From: Thermoplasmata archaeon
Lineage (GTDB): Archaea > Thermoplasmatota > Thermoplasmata > Thermoplasmatales > Thermoplasmataceae
Length of the DNA stretch: 64,000 nt
Assembly (NCBI GenBank): GCA_021797555.1
Contig: JAJZZM010000012.1
Coordinates: 67,775 to 131,774, forward strand
Direction: 5' to 3'
Position numbers and translations under genes: made by a program. Within the stretch, counting starts at the first letter, position 1. Each line of letters opens with the position of its first letter. Under the pieces are notes generated by a model. It saw only the letters and a list, made by a program, of their open reading frames with translations. It had not been told where the DNA came from and searched no databases. Below, in pieces: positions 36,802 to 45,802 of the stretch.

Positions 36802-37917
36802 ATGATAGGAATATTAGATTCAACATTAAGAGAAGGTGAACAGACACCCGGAGTTTTATTTAATATGGATCAGAGGGTTAATATTGCAAAACTATTATCA
36901 GATGCAGATGTGAAAATGATAGAGGCAGGCCATCCTGTTGTTTCAGAAGATATATTTAATTCAATAAAATATATAATGGAATTAAAAAATTCAGAAACAA
37001 TAAAATCTGAAATAATTGCACATAGCAGGGCTGTAAACTCAGATATAGATATTGCGTCTTCATTAAATATTGATAGAATAGCTATATTCTATGGCATAAG
37101 CGATTTACATCTAAAATATAAAACACATAAAACTAAAGAAGAAGCATTGAATATAATATATAATTCAATAAATTATGCAAAATCATATGGAATAAAAATT
37201 AGATTCACCGCAGAGGATGCATCAAGAACAGATATAAACTTTTTAAGAGATGTAATAAAAACTGCAGTTTCAGCAGGTGCTGACAGGATATCAATAGCCG
37301 ATACTTTAGGCATATTAACACCTGAAAGGACAAAGTATATCTTTAATAATATAAATGATATAAAAAATGTTGAATACGATTTCCACGGGCATAATGACCT
37401 TGGCATGGCAGTTGCAAATAGTTTGGCAGCGTTTGAATCAGGAGCAACGGTAATACATGCAACCGTAAACGGCTTAGGTGAACGTGTTGGGATAACACCA
37501 ACACAGGTAATTGGAACATTATTAAAATACCATTATAATTTAGATGTCATAAATTTGAGTTTATTAAGGGAGTTATCCAGTACTGTTGAAAAGTACAGCA
37601 ATATACAAATGCCATTAAATGAACCTGTAACCGGAAGCAATGCATTCATACACAAATCAGGTGTGCATGTCAATGGAATAATTAATAATCCTGAAACATA
37701 TGAATTCATGAATCCTGAAATATTTGGCATACAAAGGAGTTTTACAATAGATAAATATTCTGGAAAACATGCATTGATTCAAAAATTAAATAATTTAAAT
37801 ATAAAACCTGATGAAAATATAATATCATATGCATTAAATGAGATAAAAAACAGCAATAAAATATATAATGATAATGATATAATTTCAATGGTAAATAATA
37901 TAAAATCATATAATTAA
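36802..37917 (+). CDS. Homocitrate synthase / 2-isopropylmalate synthase family enzyme (LysS/LeuA-type)
   Basis: This 371-residue enzyme condenses acetyl-CoA with a 2-oxo acid. The catalytic barrel has ILDSTLREGEQTPG at residues 3-16, RFTAEDASRTD, ADTLGILTP and the metal-binding YDFHGHNDLGMAVANSLAA region. GLGERVGITPTQVIG resembles homocitrate synthases (GERNGITP) more than isopropylmalate synthases (GERAGN). The C-terminal regulatory domain of LeuA is missing; only a short helical tail follows. 2-Oxoglutarate is therefore the more likely acceptor, giving homocitrate for lysine. Direct TACGAA repeats sit upstream. The 3' end overlaps convergent arsB-like gene by 12 nt. Confidence 0.85.
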   Translation: MIGILDSTLREGEQTPGVLFNMDQRVNIAKLLSDADVKMIEAGHPVVSEDIFNSIKYIMELKNSETIKSEIIAHSRAVNSDIDIASSLNIDRIAIFYGISDLHLKYKTHKTKEEALNIIYNSINYAKSYGIKIRFTAEDASRTDINFLRDVIKTAVSAGADRISIADTLGILTPERTKYIFNNINDIKNVEYDFHGHNDLGMAVANSLAAFESGATVIHATVNGLGERVGITPTQVIGTLLKYHYNLDVINLSLLRELSSTVEKYSNIQMPLNEPVTGSNAFIHKSGVHVNGIINNPETYEFMNPEIFGIQRSFTIDKYSGKHALIQKLNNLNIKPDENIISYALNEIKNSNKIYNDNDIISMVNNIKSYN

Positions 37918-39192
37918 CGACACAACATATAATGACAGCAATGTAAAAAATAAAACCGGCAAAGCCAGAATTAATCCGATCTTCATATAATATTTATATG
38001 ATATTTTTATTGCATCTTTTCTTTCTAAGGTATATAACCATAACATTGTTGCAAGAGACCCTATTGGTGTAAATTTAGGGCCGATATCATTGCCTATTAT
38101 ATTTGAATACATTAATAATCCCGGATTTTTTAATCCAGATATTGCCAGGTCTCCAACCATTACAGATGGCATATTGTTCATTACCGCAGCATTAAACGCA
38201 AAGAAGAACCCTGAAAATATAAGTGAAAATGGATTCTTAAATGAAATTATATATTTTAAAATACCTATATATATTGCATTTAAACCCTCATTGCTTAGCC
38301 CGAATACTATAATATACATCCCAAGAGAAAATAATACAATCTGCCATGGTGCTATTTTTACTATGTGGTTTGCATCTATCTTGCCGTTTATTCTTGCGTA
38401 TATATAAAAGAATAATGCAAACGGCATTGCTATAAATGCGATATCTATTTTTATTATGCCTGATAAAAAGTAAAAAACCATTAACAGTATTATCATTGGA
38501 AATGCAATTTTAAATATCTTTTTATCCTTTATTAATAAATTAACATCCATATTTTTATCTATTTTATAATTTGTTATCTCCTTTCTATAAAATATATACA
38601 GAACGCCTATGCTTGCAATTATGGAAACAATATCTGGAAAGACCATTATTTCAGTGTATTTTATAAACGTAATATTAAAATAGCCTGCTGTTACCAGATT
38701 CACTAAATTGCTTACAATAAACGGTATGCTTGAAGTATCTGCTATAAAACCCGTTGCCATTATAAATGGCAGTATCTTATTTTTTGGTGTGTTTGACCTT
38801 ATTAAAATGGCATAAACAATAGGTGTTAAAATTAATGCTGTCCCATCATTTGCAAATACTGCAGATATGGCAGAACCAAGAAGTATAATGAGAACAAATA
38901 ATTTTTTCCCGTTGCCTTTCGCATATAGTGCAAGTTTATATGCAATATATTCAAAGAATCCCGCCTCGTCTAAAATAAGTGAAATAATTATTACTGATAT
39001 AAATGTGAATGTGGCATTCCATACTATATTAAAAACCGTTATTATATCAGTAAATGTTGATATCCCAAGTAATACAGTTATCAATGCCCCTATTAAGGCA
39101 GAATAGCCTATTCCTATATTTTTAGGCTTTTTTAATACCAAAATTAATGTTATTATAAATATAATTAATGCTATATAAAATAGGGCCTTCAT
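37906..39192 (-). CDS. ArsB/NhaD-type ion transporter, probable arsenite efflux
   Basis: A 428-residue protein with about 11-12 membrane helices of the ArsB/ion-transporter superfamily. The conserved SAVFANDGTALILTPIVYAIL segment near residues 108-128 and the matching second-half NNMPSVMVGDLAI and NDIGPKFTPIGSLATMLWLYTL are the family's inverted-repeat core. It follows the ArsR-type regulator with a 4-nt overlap (ATGA), which is why arsenite or antimonite export is preferred over Na+/H+ exchange. No ArsA ATPase or arsenate reductase is next to it, so efflux would rely on membrane potential. Confidence 0.85.
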   Translation of the reverse strand: MKALFYIALIIFIITLILVLKKPKNIGIGYSALIGALITVLLGISTFTDIITVFNIVWNATFTFISVIIISLILDEAGFFEYIAYKLALYAKGNGKKLFVLIILLGSAISAVFANDGTALILTPIVYAILIRSNTPKNKILPFIMATGFIADTSSIPFIVSNLVNLVTAGYFNITFIKYTEIMVFPDIVSIIASIGVLYIFYRKEITNYKIDKNMDVNLLIKDKKIFKIAFPMIILLMVFYFLSGIIKIDIAFIAMPFALFFYIYARINGKIDANHIVKIAPWQIVLFSLGMYIIVFGLSNEGLNAIYIGILKYIISFKNPFSLIFSGFFFAFNAAVMNNMPSVMVGDLAISGLKNPGLLMYSNIIGNDIGPKFTPIGSLATMLWLYTLERKDAIKISYKYYMKIGLILALPVLFFTLLSLYVVSLII

Positions 39193-39509
39193 TCATTACA
39201 CTCTACACAGTTGCAAATTTTATCTATTTTATTTCCGGCTATTTCTGTAATTTTTATAATGTTGATTAATGATTTATCCGATATTTTATATATAATGTTT
39301 TTTCCCGATCTATAGCTTATTAATAATCCATTTTCACGCAATTCCCTTAATTTGTGTGATATTAATGGCTGATCTATATTGAAGTTGTTTATTATATCAG
39401 AAACATTTTTCTCGCCGTTTATCAATAATTTTATTATTTTTAGCCTTATTTCATCTGATAACATTTTGTATACATTTAAATCTATAATTTTTTCAGGTTT
39501 TTTTTGCAT
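39189..39509 (-). CDS. ArsR-family transcriptional regulator with C-terminal Cys motif
   Basis: A 106-residue ArsR-type winged helix: LSDEIRLKIIKLLINGEKNVSDI, then the recognition helices DQPLISHKLRELRENGLLISYRSGKNIIYKI. The C-terminus ends in KICNCVECNE, three cysteines clustered as a probable As(III)/metal sensor, a different place from the classical CVCD in helix 3. It precedes the ArsB-like gene with overlapping stop/start codons. The divergent promoter region to 39579 holds the palindrome TTCATATGAA, a candidate operator. Confidence 0.88.
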   Translation of the reverse strand: MQKKPEKIIDLNVYKMLSDEIRLKIIKLLINGEKNVSDIINNFNIDQPLISHKLRELRENGLLISYRSGKNIIYKISDKSLINIIKITEIAGNKIDKICNCVECNE

Positions 39510-39542
39510 CTGTAGTTAATTATTATTATATATAAAATATTT

Positions 39543-39552
39543 TTCATATGAA
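39543..39552. promoter_or_regulatory. Palindrome in the ars/phosphoesterase divergent promoter
   Basis: TTCATATGAA is a perfect 10-bp palindrome about 35 nt upstream of the ArsR-family start and in front of the plus-strand TATA elements. ArsR-type sites often contain TTCA/TGAA half-sites, so an autoregulatory site is plausible. Confidence 0.4.
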
Positions 39553-39578
39553 TATTTATACATATAATTTATATAATT

Positions 39579-40286
39579 ATGAACAATATATATTGTATGA
39601 GGTTGTTTATTATATCGGATATACATGGTAATTACGATGCTCTGAAAACGGCATACGACAATGAAAAATTTGATAAATTAATTTTTCTGGGAGATGCAGT
39701 TGATTATGGACCAGAACCTGAAAAGGTCATAGATTTTTTAAAAATGAATTCGGATATAAATATAATGGGGAATCATGATAATGCAGTAATAAATAATACA
39801 TCGTGCAACTGTTCCTTTGATATGCTTGAATTAAGCGATTTTACAAGAAAAAATATATCAATGAAATTATTATCCAAGGATGACATAAATTTTATGAAAA
39901 CATTTAGTTTAAATAAGGAATTGGATATAGAAAATAAAAAATTCTATTTAACACATGCCTCGCCATATAACAATCTGGATGGCTATTTATTTGCCAGTGA
40001 AGCTGAAAAGGTTTTCAGGGATAAGGATTTTTTTAATAAATATGATTATACTCTTATCGGGCATACGCATTTTATGATGGTATATAGAAATAAAATAATT
40101 AATCCGGGAAGCATAGGGCAACCAAGGGATAATAATTATATGCCATCATATGCTATAATGGATACAGGTAGCAATGAAATTTTGTTTAAAAGATTTAAAT
40201 ATGATAATCAAAAAATGTTATTAAAGCTTAAGGAAGTATTAAACAACGATGAAATTTACAATAAACTTAAGAAATATTATTTATAA
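39579..40286 (+). CDS. Calcineurin-like phosphoesterase (YfcE/MJ0936 type)
   Basis: A 235-residue metallophosphoesterase. The metal sites are classical: FIISDIHGNYDAL near residues 10-22, FLGDAVDYGPEP, IMGNHDNAVI, LTHASPYNN and the GHTHFMMVYRNKIINPGSIGQPRD end. The family hydrolyses phosphodiesters or protein/sugar phosphates, and the physiological substrate is unknown. An internal ATG at 39597 (MRLFIISDIHG) is an equally good start: TATA-like ATTTATAC (39554) and ATTTATAT (39569) elements serve either one. It is divergent from the ArsR gene. Confidence 0.85.
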   Translation: MNNIYCMRLFIISDIHGNYDALKTAYDNEKFDKLIFLGDAVDYGPEPEKVIDFLKMNSDINIMGNHDNAVINNTSCNCSFDMLELSDFTRKNISMKLLSKDDINFMKTFSLNKELDIENKKFYLTHASPYNNLDGYLFASEAEKVFRDKDFFNKYDYTLIGHTHFMMVYRNKIINPGSIGQPRDNNYMPSYAIMDTGSNEILFKRFKYDNQKMLLKLKEVLNNDEIYNKLKKYYL

Positions 40287-40368
40287 TTAATTTTTATTGT
40301 GTTTATTATACTTTACTAAAATACTATTTTCAAATAAATTTATTAACATTGTATTAATTAAGCCCGAT

Positions 40369-41556
40369 ATGGATTACCGTGTCAGGGCTGCATTCGTACA
40401 CGGTGCCAGAGCATTGTATGCGTTAAACTGGATGGATATGGCACCTGCACTTACATATATAAAATCGTATATGAATTTAACAGTAGTTGAACTTGGCTTA
40501 TTAGTAACCTCATTTTATACAGGTATATCCATATTTCAGATTCTTGGAGGTTATTTATCATCATATATAGGTGATAAAAAAACATCATTAATTGGATTAT
40601 TACTTGTTGCAGTATTTGCCATAACTTCAGGCATATCAAATAATTTTACTGAATTAATACTCTCAAGGTTTTTTGCAGGATTATCCGCTGCATTATTCTT
40701 CTCGCCTGCATTAAGCTTATTGGCCTCGATAGTTCCTGAAGATAAATACGCATTCCATATTGGGATTTATAATGGCGCATTTAATGTTGGTGCAGGTGTT
40801 GGTATATTAGGATGGGCATTTTTGGACCAGTATATTGGATATAGAATATCATTTTTAATAGCAGGGATAATAACATTAATACTATTTATCATTTTAACAT
40901 TATTATTTAAGAATATAAAAAACATTAAAACAGAGAAATCAGATATAATTAAAAGCCTGAAAAAAGTATTTTCATCAAAAATGATAATGTTAATTGCATT
41001 TATAGGAATAGGAACAATGGTTGCAGAAACAATTATAGGACAGTTTTTTGTTTATTATCTTGAGACTAAGGGTTTCAGCATTTTATTATCAGGTTCAATA
41101 TCATCCTTATATTTATTTGTTGGATTCTTTGGTGGAATTATAGGTGGATATCATTTCTCAAGGACAAACCATAAAATATTAGTATTTATATTAATAAATC
41201 TTACATTATCATTATTTTTAATATTAATTGGTTTTGTTTATAATTATATATTTATAATAATAATTGCAATAATAATGGGCATGCTTGTTGTTTATGGCTT
41301 TTCAGTAACATACACATTTATAAGATATCTATCAAGGAGAGATTTGGTATCATTAAATTTATCCTTTGTTAACCTTATTCAATTATTAATTGCAGCCATA
41401 GTACCTGTAATATTTACATTTATGGCTGCACATTATAACTATGAAGTTTCATGGGTCCTAATGGGGATAATATCATTAATGTTTCTGCCTTTAATAATAT
41501 TTGTAAGCTCGGGGTTAAAAAATACAATAAATAATTATAAAATACAGAAATTATAA
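40369..41556 (+). CDS. MFS transporter
   Basis: A major facilitator with about 12 helices over 395 residues. Recognisable parts are LNWMDMAPALTYIKSYM, GGYLSSYIGDKKTSLIGL between helices 2 and 3 and SRFFAGLSAALFFSPALSLLASIVPEDK in helices 4-5; helix 1 has the acidic residue typical of drug/sugar porters. The frame runs back to a TTG at 40297, but those 24 codons (Ile/Phe/Asn/Lys rich) look non-coding, so I start at ATG 40369. Substrate unknown. It follows the phosphoesterase on the same strand and is convergent with the LeuD-like gene. Confidence 0.85.
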   Translation: MDYRVRAAFVHGARALYALNWMDMAPALTYIKSYMNLTVVELGLLVTSFYTGISIFQILGGYLSSYIGDKKTSLIGLLLVAVFAITSGISNNFTELILSRFFAGLSAALFFSPALSLLASIVPEDKYAFHIGIYNGAFNVGAGVGILGWAFLDQYIGYRISFLIAGIITLILFIILTLLFKNIKNIKTEKSDIIKSLKKVFSSKMIMLIAFIGIGTMVAETIIGQFFVYYLETKGFSILLSGSISSLYLFVGFFGGIIGGYHFSRTNHKILVFILINLTLSLFLILIGFVYNYIFIIIIAIIMGMLVVYGFSVTYTFIRYLSRRDLVSLNLSFVNLIQLLIAAIVPVIFTFMAAHYNYEVSWVLMGIISLMFLPLIIFVSSGLKNTINNYKIQKL

Positions 41557-42054
41557 TGGTCCTCCCAGCAATTTTTTATTTTTTAATATATTTATTATTC
41601 CTCCATTGTCTATAATGTCCATCAGGAACTGTGGAAGTGGCTTAAAATTTATTTTTTTATTGTTGCTTTTATTTATTATTTCATTGTTTTTTAAATCTAT
41701 ATATACTATATCCCCTTCAATTACAATATTTGTTATTCCCGGTGCCTGCAGTGCCAGAAATCCTGAATTGACTGAATTCCTTAAGAATAATCCATTAATT
41801 GACTCTGCTATTACACACGATATCCCCAAATTTTTAATATTGTCGGCTGCAGGCCTTGATGAACCCGTTCCAAAGTTTCTGCCTGCAACAATGATATCGC
41901 CACGGTTTACCATCCTGGACCATCCCGGCCTGTTTGCGGACATTGCATAGAATGGCTTCTCATCCTCATTTAATGTGTAGCATACCTGCGGATACATTAA
42001 ATCAGTATTGATATCGTCACCGAATAACCATATTTTCCCGTTAATATTATTCAT
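41551..42054 (-). CDS. Aconitase-family small (swivel) subunit, LeuD-like
   Basis: A 167-residue LeuD-type swivel domain, the partner of the large subunit whose gene precedes it with an 8-nt overlap. Family marks are WLFGDDINTDLMYP near residues 9-22 and GRNFGTGSSRPAADNIKNLGI near 59-79, where most LeuD proteins have FGCGSSREHA. The specificity loop near residue 25 reads QVCYTLN rather than the YLRT or YLVT seen in many isopropylmalate isomerases. Homoaconitase for lysine, isopropylmalate isomerase for leucine, or another hydroxy-acid isomerase/dehydratase are all possible; context favours the first. Confidence 0.82.
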   Translation of the reverse strand: MNNINGKIWLFGDDINTDLMYPQVCYTLNEDEKPFYAMSANRPGWSRMVNRGDIIVAGRNFGTGSSRPAADNIKNLGISCVIAESINGLFLRNSVNSGFLALQAPGITNIVIEGDIVYIDLKNNEIINKSNNKKINFKPLPQFLMDIIDNGGIINILKNKKLLGGPL

Positions 42055-43294
42055 TCAAACCACCTGATATATATCCTTTTATTGCTGATATTGCAACAGT
42101 TTTTGCAGATGCCAAATATATTTTTGCATCCTTTGACCCCATCCTTCCCTTGAAGTTCCTTGTTGTTGAACTTATTACGATATCTGTATCGCCAACAACG
42201 CCCATATGCCCTCCCAAACATGCACCGCATGTCGGGTTTGTTACAAGGCCGCCTGCCCCTGCAATTTCATCTATGTATCCAAGTTTTAATGCCTCCCGGT
42301 ATATTTTTGTTGAGGCAGGGGTTACTATAAGCCTTACATTTTTATTTACCCTATTATTATGAAGTATTTCCGCAGCATCCTTTATATCGGATAACCTTCC
42401 GTTGGCACATGAGCCTATTATGCATACATTTATTTCTGTTTTATTCATTTCCGATACGGGCCTTATATTGTTTATTATTCTGTCTGGTAGTGCCACCATC
42501 GGTTCTGTTTCACCCAGGTCAATATCGTATGTTCTATAATAATATGCATTATTGTCAGGTTTTATAGGATTATAATCGTATACATTGATATTGTCCATAT
42601 AGCTTTTCAAAACATTATCATATGGAAATACAGAGAACTCGGCACTTAACTCGGCACACATTGTTGATATTGATGACCTTTGATCCATGGTCAGATGCTT
42701 TATGCCATCGCCGTGGAATTCAATATTATTATTAGGTATATCTCCTGTAGCTTTTGCAATACTGAAGAATACATCCTTGGATGATGTATTATTTTTTATT
42801 TTCCCATTTAAATTTACTTTTATGGTTTCGCCGACCAAAAACCATGTCCTGCCCGTTGCTATTATATTCATAATCTCCGGGGTTCCCAGTCCGCGTCCGA
42901 TTGTATTGAACGCCCCCACTGCAATTGTATGCGAATCCGTATTTGCTATCAGGCTCCCGGGTTTTAAAAAACCCTTTTCAGCAGCTATAACATGGGATAT
43001 CCCACTGCTTCCGGAATCATAAAAATCCTTTATGTTCCATAAATTTGCCAGTTTCCTTAATTTATTTATCCTGTTTGAGATTTCAATATTCGGAGGCGGC
43101 ACAAAATGGTCAAATATTATTGCAATTTTATCGCTGTCAAATGGCCTTAATGGGGGATTGTTAATAAACTCGGGGTGAAGTGCGGCCATATCAGTAATAA
43201 TTGCCCTATCAACATTTACTGTTATTATATCGCCGGGAGAAACCTCTTTTATATTTTCTGAATGGTTTTTTAATATTTTTTCTATTATGTTCAT
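42047..43294 (-). CDS. Aconitase-family large subunit, LeuC-like (homoaconitase or isopropylmalate isomerase)
   Basis: The 415-residue large subunit binds the 4Fe-4S cluster and isomerises a hydroxy-tricarboxylate. Cluster and substrate motifs are VFDHFVPPPNIEI-like IIFDHFVPPP near residue 62, ANTDSHTIAVGAFNTIGRGLGTPE near 119-142, CIGSCANGRLSD near 291 and NPTCGACLGGHMGV near 351-364, the last two holding the three cluster cysteines. It forms an operon with the swivel subunit. Its upstream region contains a TACGAT/ATCGTA inverted repeat and a TTCGTA motif like those before the homocitrate-synthase-like gene, which links the two as one pathway. Confidence 0.88.
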   Translation of the reverse strand: MNIIEKILKNHSENIKEVSPGDIITVNVDRAIITDMAALHPEFINNPPLRPFDSDKIAIIFDHFVPPPNIEISNRINKLRKLANLWNIKDFYDSGSSGISHVIAAEKGFLKPGSLIANTDSHTIAVGAFNTIGRGLGTPEIMNIIATGRTWFLVGETIKVNLNGKIKNNTSSKDVFFSIAKATGDIPNNNIEFHGDGIKHLTMDQRSSISTMCAELSAEFSVFPYDNVLKSYMDNINVYDYNPIKPDNNAYYYRTYDIDLGETEPMVALPDRIINNIRPVSEMNKTEINVCIIGSCANGRLSDIKDAAEILHNNRVNKNVRLIVTPASTKIYREALKLGYIDEIAGAGGLVTNPTCGACLGGHMGVVGDTDIVISSTTRNFKGRMGSKDAKIYLASAKTVAISAIKGYISGGLNE

Positions 43295-43759
43295 GAAAGG
43301 TAATGATAATATTTTATAAAATTATTACTATTTTAGTATTATATATACGATAATCGTAATTAATATTAACATAACCATAGACCATGGCTAGAATTTACAG
43401 TATTTAAAACTATCTTCTATTTTTTCGTAATTCGTTTATTAATATTAATATTATAAATTAATATTTCAATATTTAATATTTTTTATTATTTTATTTAATA
43501 TTTTATGATTTAAAAAAACTAATACAGTAACATAATGTTTTTCTATATTATATATATGCACAAATAATATGTACTGCCAATATGCCTTAGTATTATTAAA
43601 AAATTTTTTAAAGAAATTTAATATATTGAAAAAGTTTTAAACTTTTTATATTACTAAATTATATAATAAAATACAACGTTAAATATTAATTTAAATGATA
43701 TATAAATAATAATATAAAGAATAATCTATAAATATATAGGACTGCTTAACTAAAATATT
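43295..43759. other. AT-rich gene-free gap with putative operator and a possible remnant
   Basis: The 465-nt gap is almost pure A/T. Besides the sites at 43346-43358 and 43424-43429 it contains, on the minus strand from 43636 to 43466, a 56-codon open frame without a start (with KAYWQYILFVHIYNIEKHYV in the middle) ending in TGA. That is long for chance in such AT-rich DNA and may be a decayed membrane-protein fragment. The right end carries the AAATATATAG promoter element of the MFS gene at 43760. Confidence 0.45.
43346..43358. promoter_or_regulatory. TACGAT-A-ATCGTA inverted repeat upstream of the LeuC-like gene
   Basis: A perfect 6-1-6 inverted repeat about 52 nt before the LeuC-like start and about 30 nt upstream of its TTTTATAAAA box (43310-43320, minus strand). 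A further TTCGTA (complement TACGAA) lies at 43424-43429. Together with 36738-36763 it suggests a shared regulator. Confidence 0.5.
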
Positions 43760-44857
43760 ATGTATGCAAATAAAAATATTATAAGTAATAAATTAAATTT
43801 CAATAAAATATTACCTGTATTTTCATATTCCATCGCAACATTCTTTCTGATGGACTTTGCCTTTTTCATAAATGACATTGTTTCAACACTGCATTTTACA
43901 TATTTAGAATCGTATATATTGCTTGGAATACCATTTGTAGGTAGAATGGTAACGCCTTTTGTTTACTCATCATTTGGCAGAATAGGTGTTCCAAGGCTGG
44001 CATTAACATCCATAACGTTAATGGCAATAATTTCTCTTTTAATGGGGTATGAAACATACTTCTTTGAGTTACTTATAAGCAGATTTGTAATAGGAATATT
44101 ATTCGGTTTAGCAACATCGGCAGCAATAGAGGTTGCATCTATAACAAGGAGCAGAGTCATTGTTGGTTTAACCATGGGAGGATGGGCAATTGGATGGCTG
44201 TTAGGCGCAATATTCTTTGCATTATTAAAATCATGGGAACTTGTTTCTATTGCCGGCATTATTTTTGTTCCTGCAATTTTATTTTCAAAGAAACATAATG
44301 TTATTTCGCCTGCTTTAAGGAAATTCCACTTTGATTTTTCATTTAAGGTATTTATAATATTTTTACTTGGATTCACACCTGCATATATTCTTGAAATTGT
44401 GCCATCATATCTTGGCAGTGCATCCTTTAAGGAATCTGTAATAGCATATTCAGTCGCAGTTTTTGCATATTTATTATTGCCATATATGCTAACCCGTTTT
44501 TCACTGAAAAAAACATTATACCCTTCACTGGTTATTGTTGCAATCAGCGGAATATTATTCTTCCTTACAAAGGATATATTATTGGCTGTGATATTTACAA
44601 TGGTCGGCCTCGGAATAAATTCGTTACTGCCAATAATAAGCAGGAATTTAAACGTTGAGCCTGATAAAATAGGACCGAGCATGAATTTCTCTGCTATTAG
44701 CGGTTTTATTCTGCCCGTTGTGCTTACAATAGGTTATGAATCATTAAATTCATTAGTCACAATAGCAATAGCAATGGTATTATTCTTCGTTTTCATGCAT
44801 ATTGAATTTAGCAATAGGAGTTATGCAAAAAGAATTTATATAATAAATAAAAATTAG
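43760..44857 (+). CDS. MFS-type transporter
   Basis: A 365-residue polytopic membrane protein with about 11-12 helices. Major facilitator features are PFVGRMVTPFVYSSFGRIGVPRLALTS in the helix 2-3 region and SRFVIGILFGLATSAAIEVASITRSRVIVGLTMGGWAIGWLLGA in helices 4-5, similar to sugar-porter/metabolite porters but shortened. The N-terminus has Asp/Phe-rich helix 1 MDFAFFINDIV. The substrate is unknown. A box about 26 nt upstream suits a leaderless start. It is convergent with the two-helix envelope protein at 44854, overlapping by 4 nt. Confidence 0.8.
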   Translation: MYANKNIISNKLNFNKILPVFSYSIATFFLMDFAFFINDIVSTLHFTYLESYILLGIPFVGRMVTPFVYSSFGRIGVPRLALTSITLMAIISLLMGYETYFFELLISRFVIGILFGLATSAAIEVASITRSRVIVGLTMGGWAIGWLLGAIFFALLKSWELVSIAGIIFVPAILFSKKHNVISPALRKFHFDFSFKVFIIFLLGFTPAYILEIVPSYLGSASFKESVIAYSVAVFAYLLLPYMLTRFSLKKTLYPSLVIVAISGILFFLTKDILLAVIFTMVGLGINSLLPIISRNLNVEPDKIGPSMNFSAISGFILPVVLTIGYESLNSLVTIAIAMVLFFVFMHIEFSNRSYAKRIYIINKN

Positions 44858-45384
44858 AATTGTATATTATCAATATCATATGGGTCATTGCTGGGATGCT
44901 TTGGTTCCTTCTTGATTGCTCCGAATATCATTATTATAAGTCCAATTACGCCTAAAATAATTCCAACAACAACAAGTACGCCGCCAACTTCAATTGAAAA
45001 CCCAGGAGCATTAATATATTTTATTGATGATGTGCTCCCAAATACAACATATGTATAGGCTCCTGATGATAAACCCAAATATATGCTTTCACTACTTATG
45101 TGTTCTGAAGGTTTTATTACCATGGATGAAAAATCTGTTGCATTAACCTTACTTAATTCAGAGGTTTTTACAAGGCCTGATGTATTTGTTGCACCTTCTA
45201 TTATAATATAATATCCTGATTTAACCGTTATGTTACTGGATATGTGCTCATTATTATTTATTAGTGTAAATTCACTATGAGAATAATTTGATAATGTGGT
45301 ATCTGATGAATATATGCCACCAAAGAACAGCGCTGCACCTACTATTAAAAGTACAAGCCCGATCATAAGTATCTTTTTATTCAT
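44854..45384 (-). CDS. Two-helix envelope protein, paralogue of the gene at 52396
   Basis: An uncharacterised membrane protein with an N-terminal helix (KKILMIGLVLLIVGAALFFGG), an external domain of about 100 residues with several N-x-S/T sequons (NYS, NIT, NTS, NAT) and a second helix (VGGVLVVVGIILGVIGLIIMIFGAI), ending in a short charged tail KKEPKHPSND. It is clearly related to the 177-residue protein at 52396-52929, with the same layout, the GLVKTSELSKVN segment matching GLIKSSDLSKVN, and the EPKxP tail. I use ATG 45384, which matches the paralogue's N-terminus; ATG 45402 adds six residues. Function unknown. Confidence 0.75.
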   Translation of the reverse strand: MNKKILMIGLVLLIVGAALFFGGIYSSDTTLSNYSHSEFTLINNNEHISSNITVKSGYYIIIEGATNTSGLVKTSELSKVNATDFSSMVIKPSEHISSESIYLGLSSGAYTYVVFGSTSSIKYINAPGFSIEVGGVLVVVGIILGVIGLIIMIFGAIKKEPKHPSNDPYDIDNIQF

Positions 45385-45460
45385 GGATGTATAATAATAC
45401 ATATTATATAATATTTCTTTGTTTTATCAAAGTTTATTTACCATTTCAAATTAACTACCT

Positions 45461-45802
45461 ATGAAAAATAATATTGACGATTATATTAAAAATATAATAG
45501 GCTCTGCACCATCTGAGGAAATGTATTTTGAGGCCATGCATGACGTATTTAAGGATTTAATAAAAGAATACATACGTAAAAAAATAAATGAAGACGATGA
45601 ATTGAAAAAACAGATAAGTGAGGTTCTTGAAGAATTTATGGAGGCAAAAATAAAGGAATATGATTCTATGGCCAAAATGGCTAAAGTAACGGCAAAAATA
45701 GGGATTACAAGTGCGCCAAATAGCGTAAAGGAGGAGGCAATTAATGATTTTATGAATACATTTAAGAAAGAAATAGATGAGATAATAAAAAGAACATTAT
45801 AA
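45461..45802 (+). CDS. Hypothetical helical protein
   Basis: A 113-residue soluble protein, predicted almost wholly helical and highly charged. It starts MKNNIDDYIKNIIGSAPSEE, has a possible coiled stretch FKDLIKEYIRKKINEDDELKKQISEVLEEFMEAKIKEYDSM from about 31 to 71, then a GITSAPNSVKEEAIND turn and a final helix. No known motif is visible. A GTTTATTTA box about 24 nt before the ATG supports it as a leaderless gene. It is convergent with the DNA polymerase DP1 gene, overlapping by 6 nt, which need not imply a functional link. Confidence 0.6.
   Translation: MKNNIDDYIKNIIGSAPSEEMYFEAMHDVFKDLIKEYIRKKINEDDELKKQISEVLEEFMEAKIKEYDSMAKMAKVTAKIGITSAPNSVKEEAINDFMNTFKKEIDEIIKRTL

Noticed and set aside
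40297-40368. TTG-initiated N-terminal extension of the MFS protein
   Set aside because: The 24 codons have intergenic-like composition; the transporter pattern starts at ATG 40369.
43963-44682. 239-codon minus-strand frame opposite the MFS gene at 43760
   Set aside because: The plus-strand frame has the transporter pattern; the antisense product is hydrophilic, repetitive and without motif.
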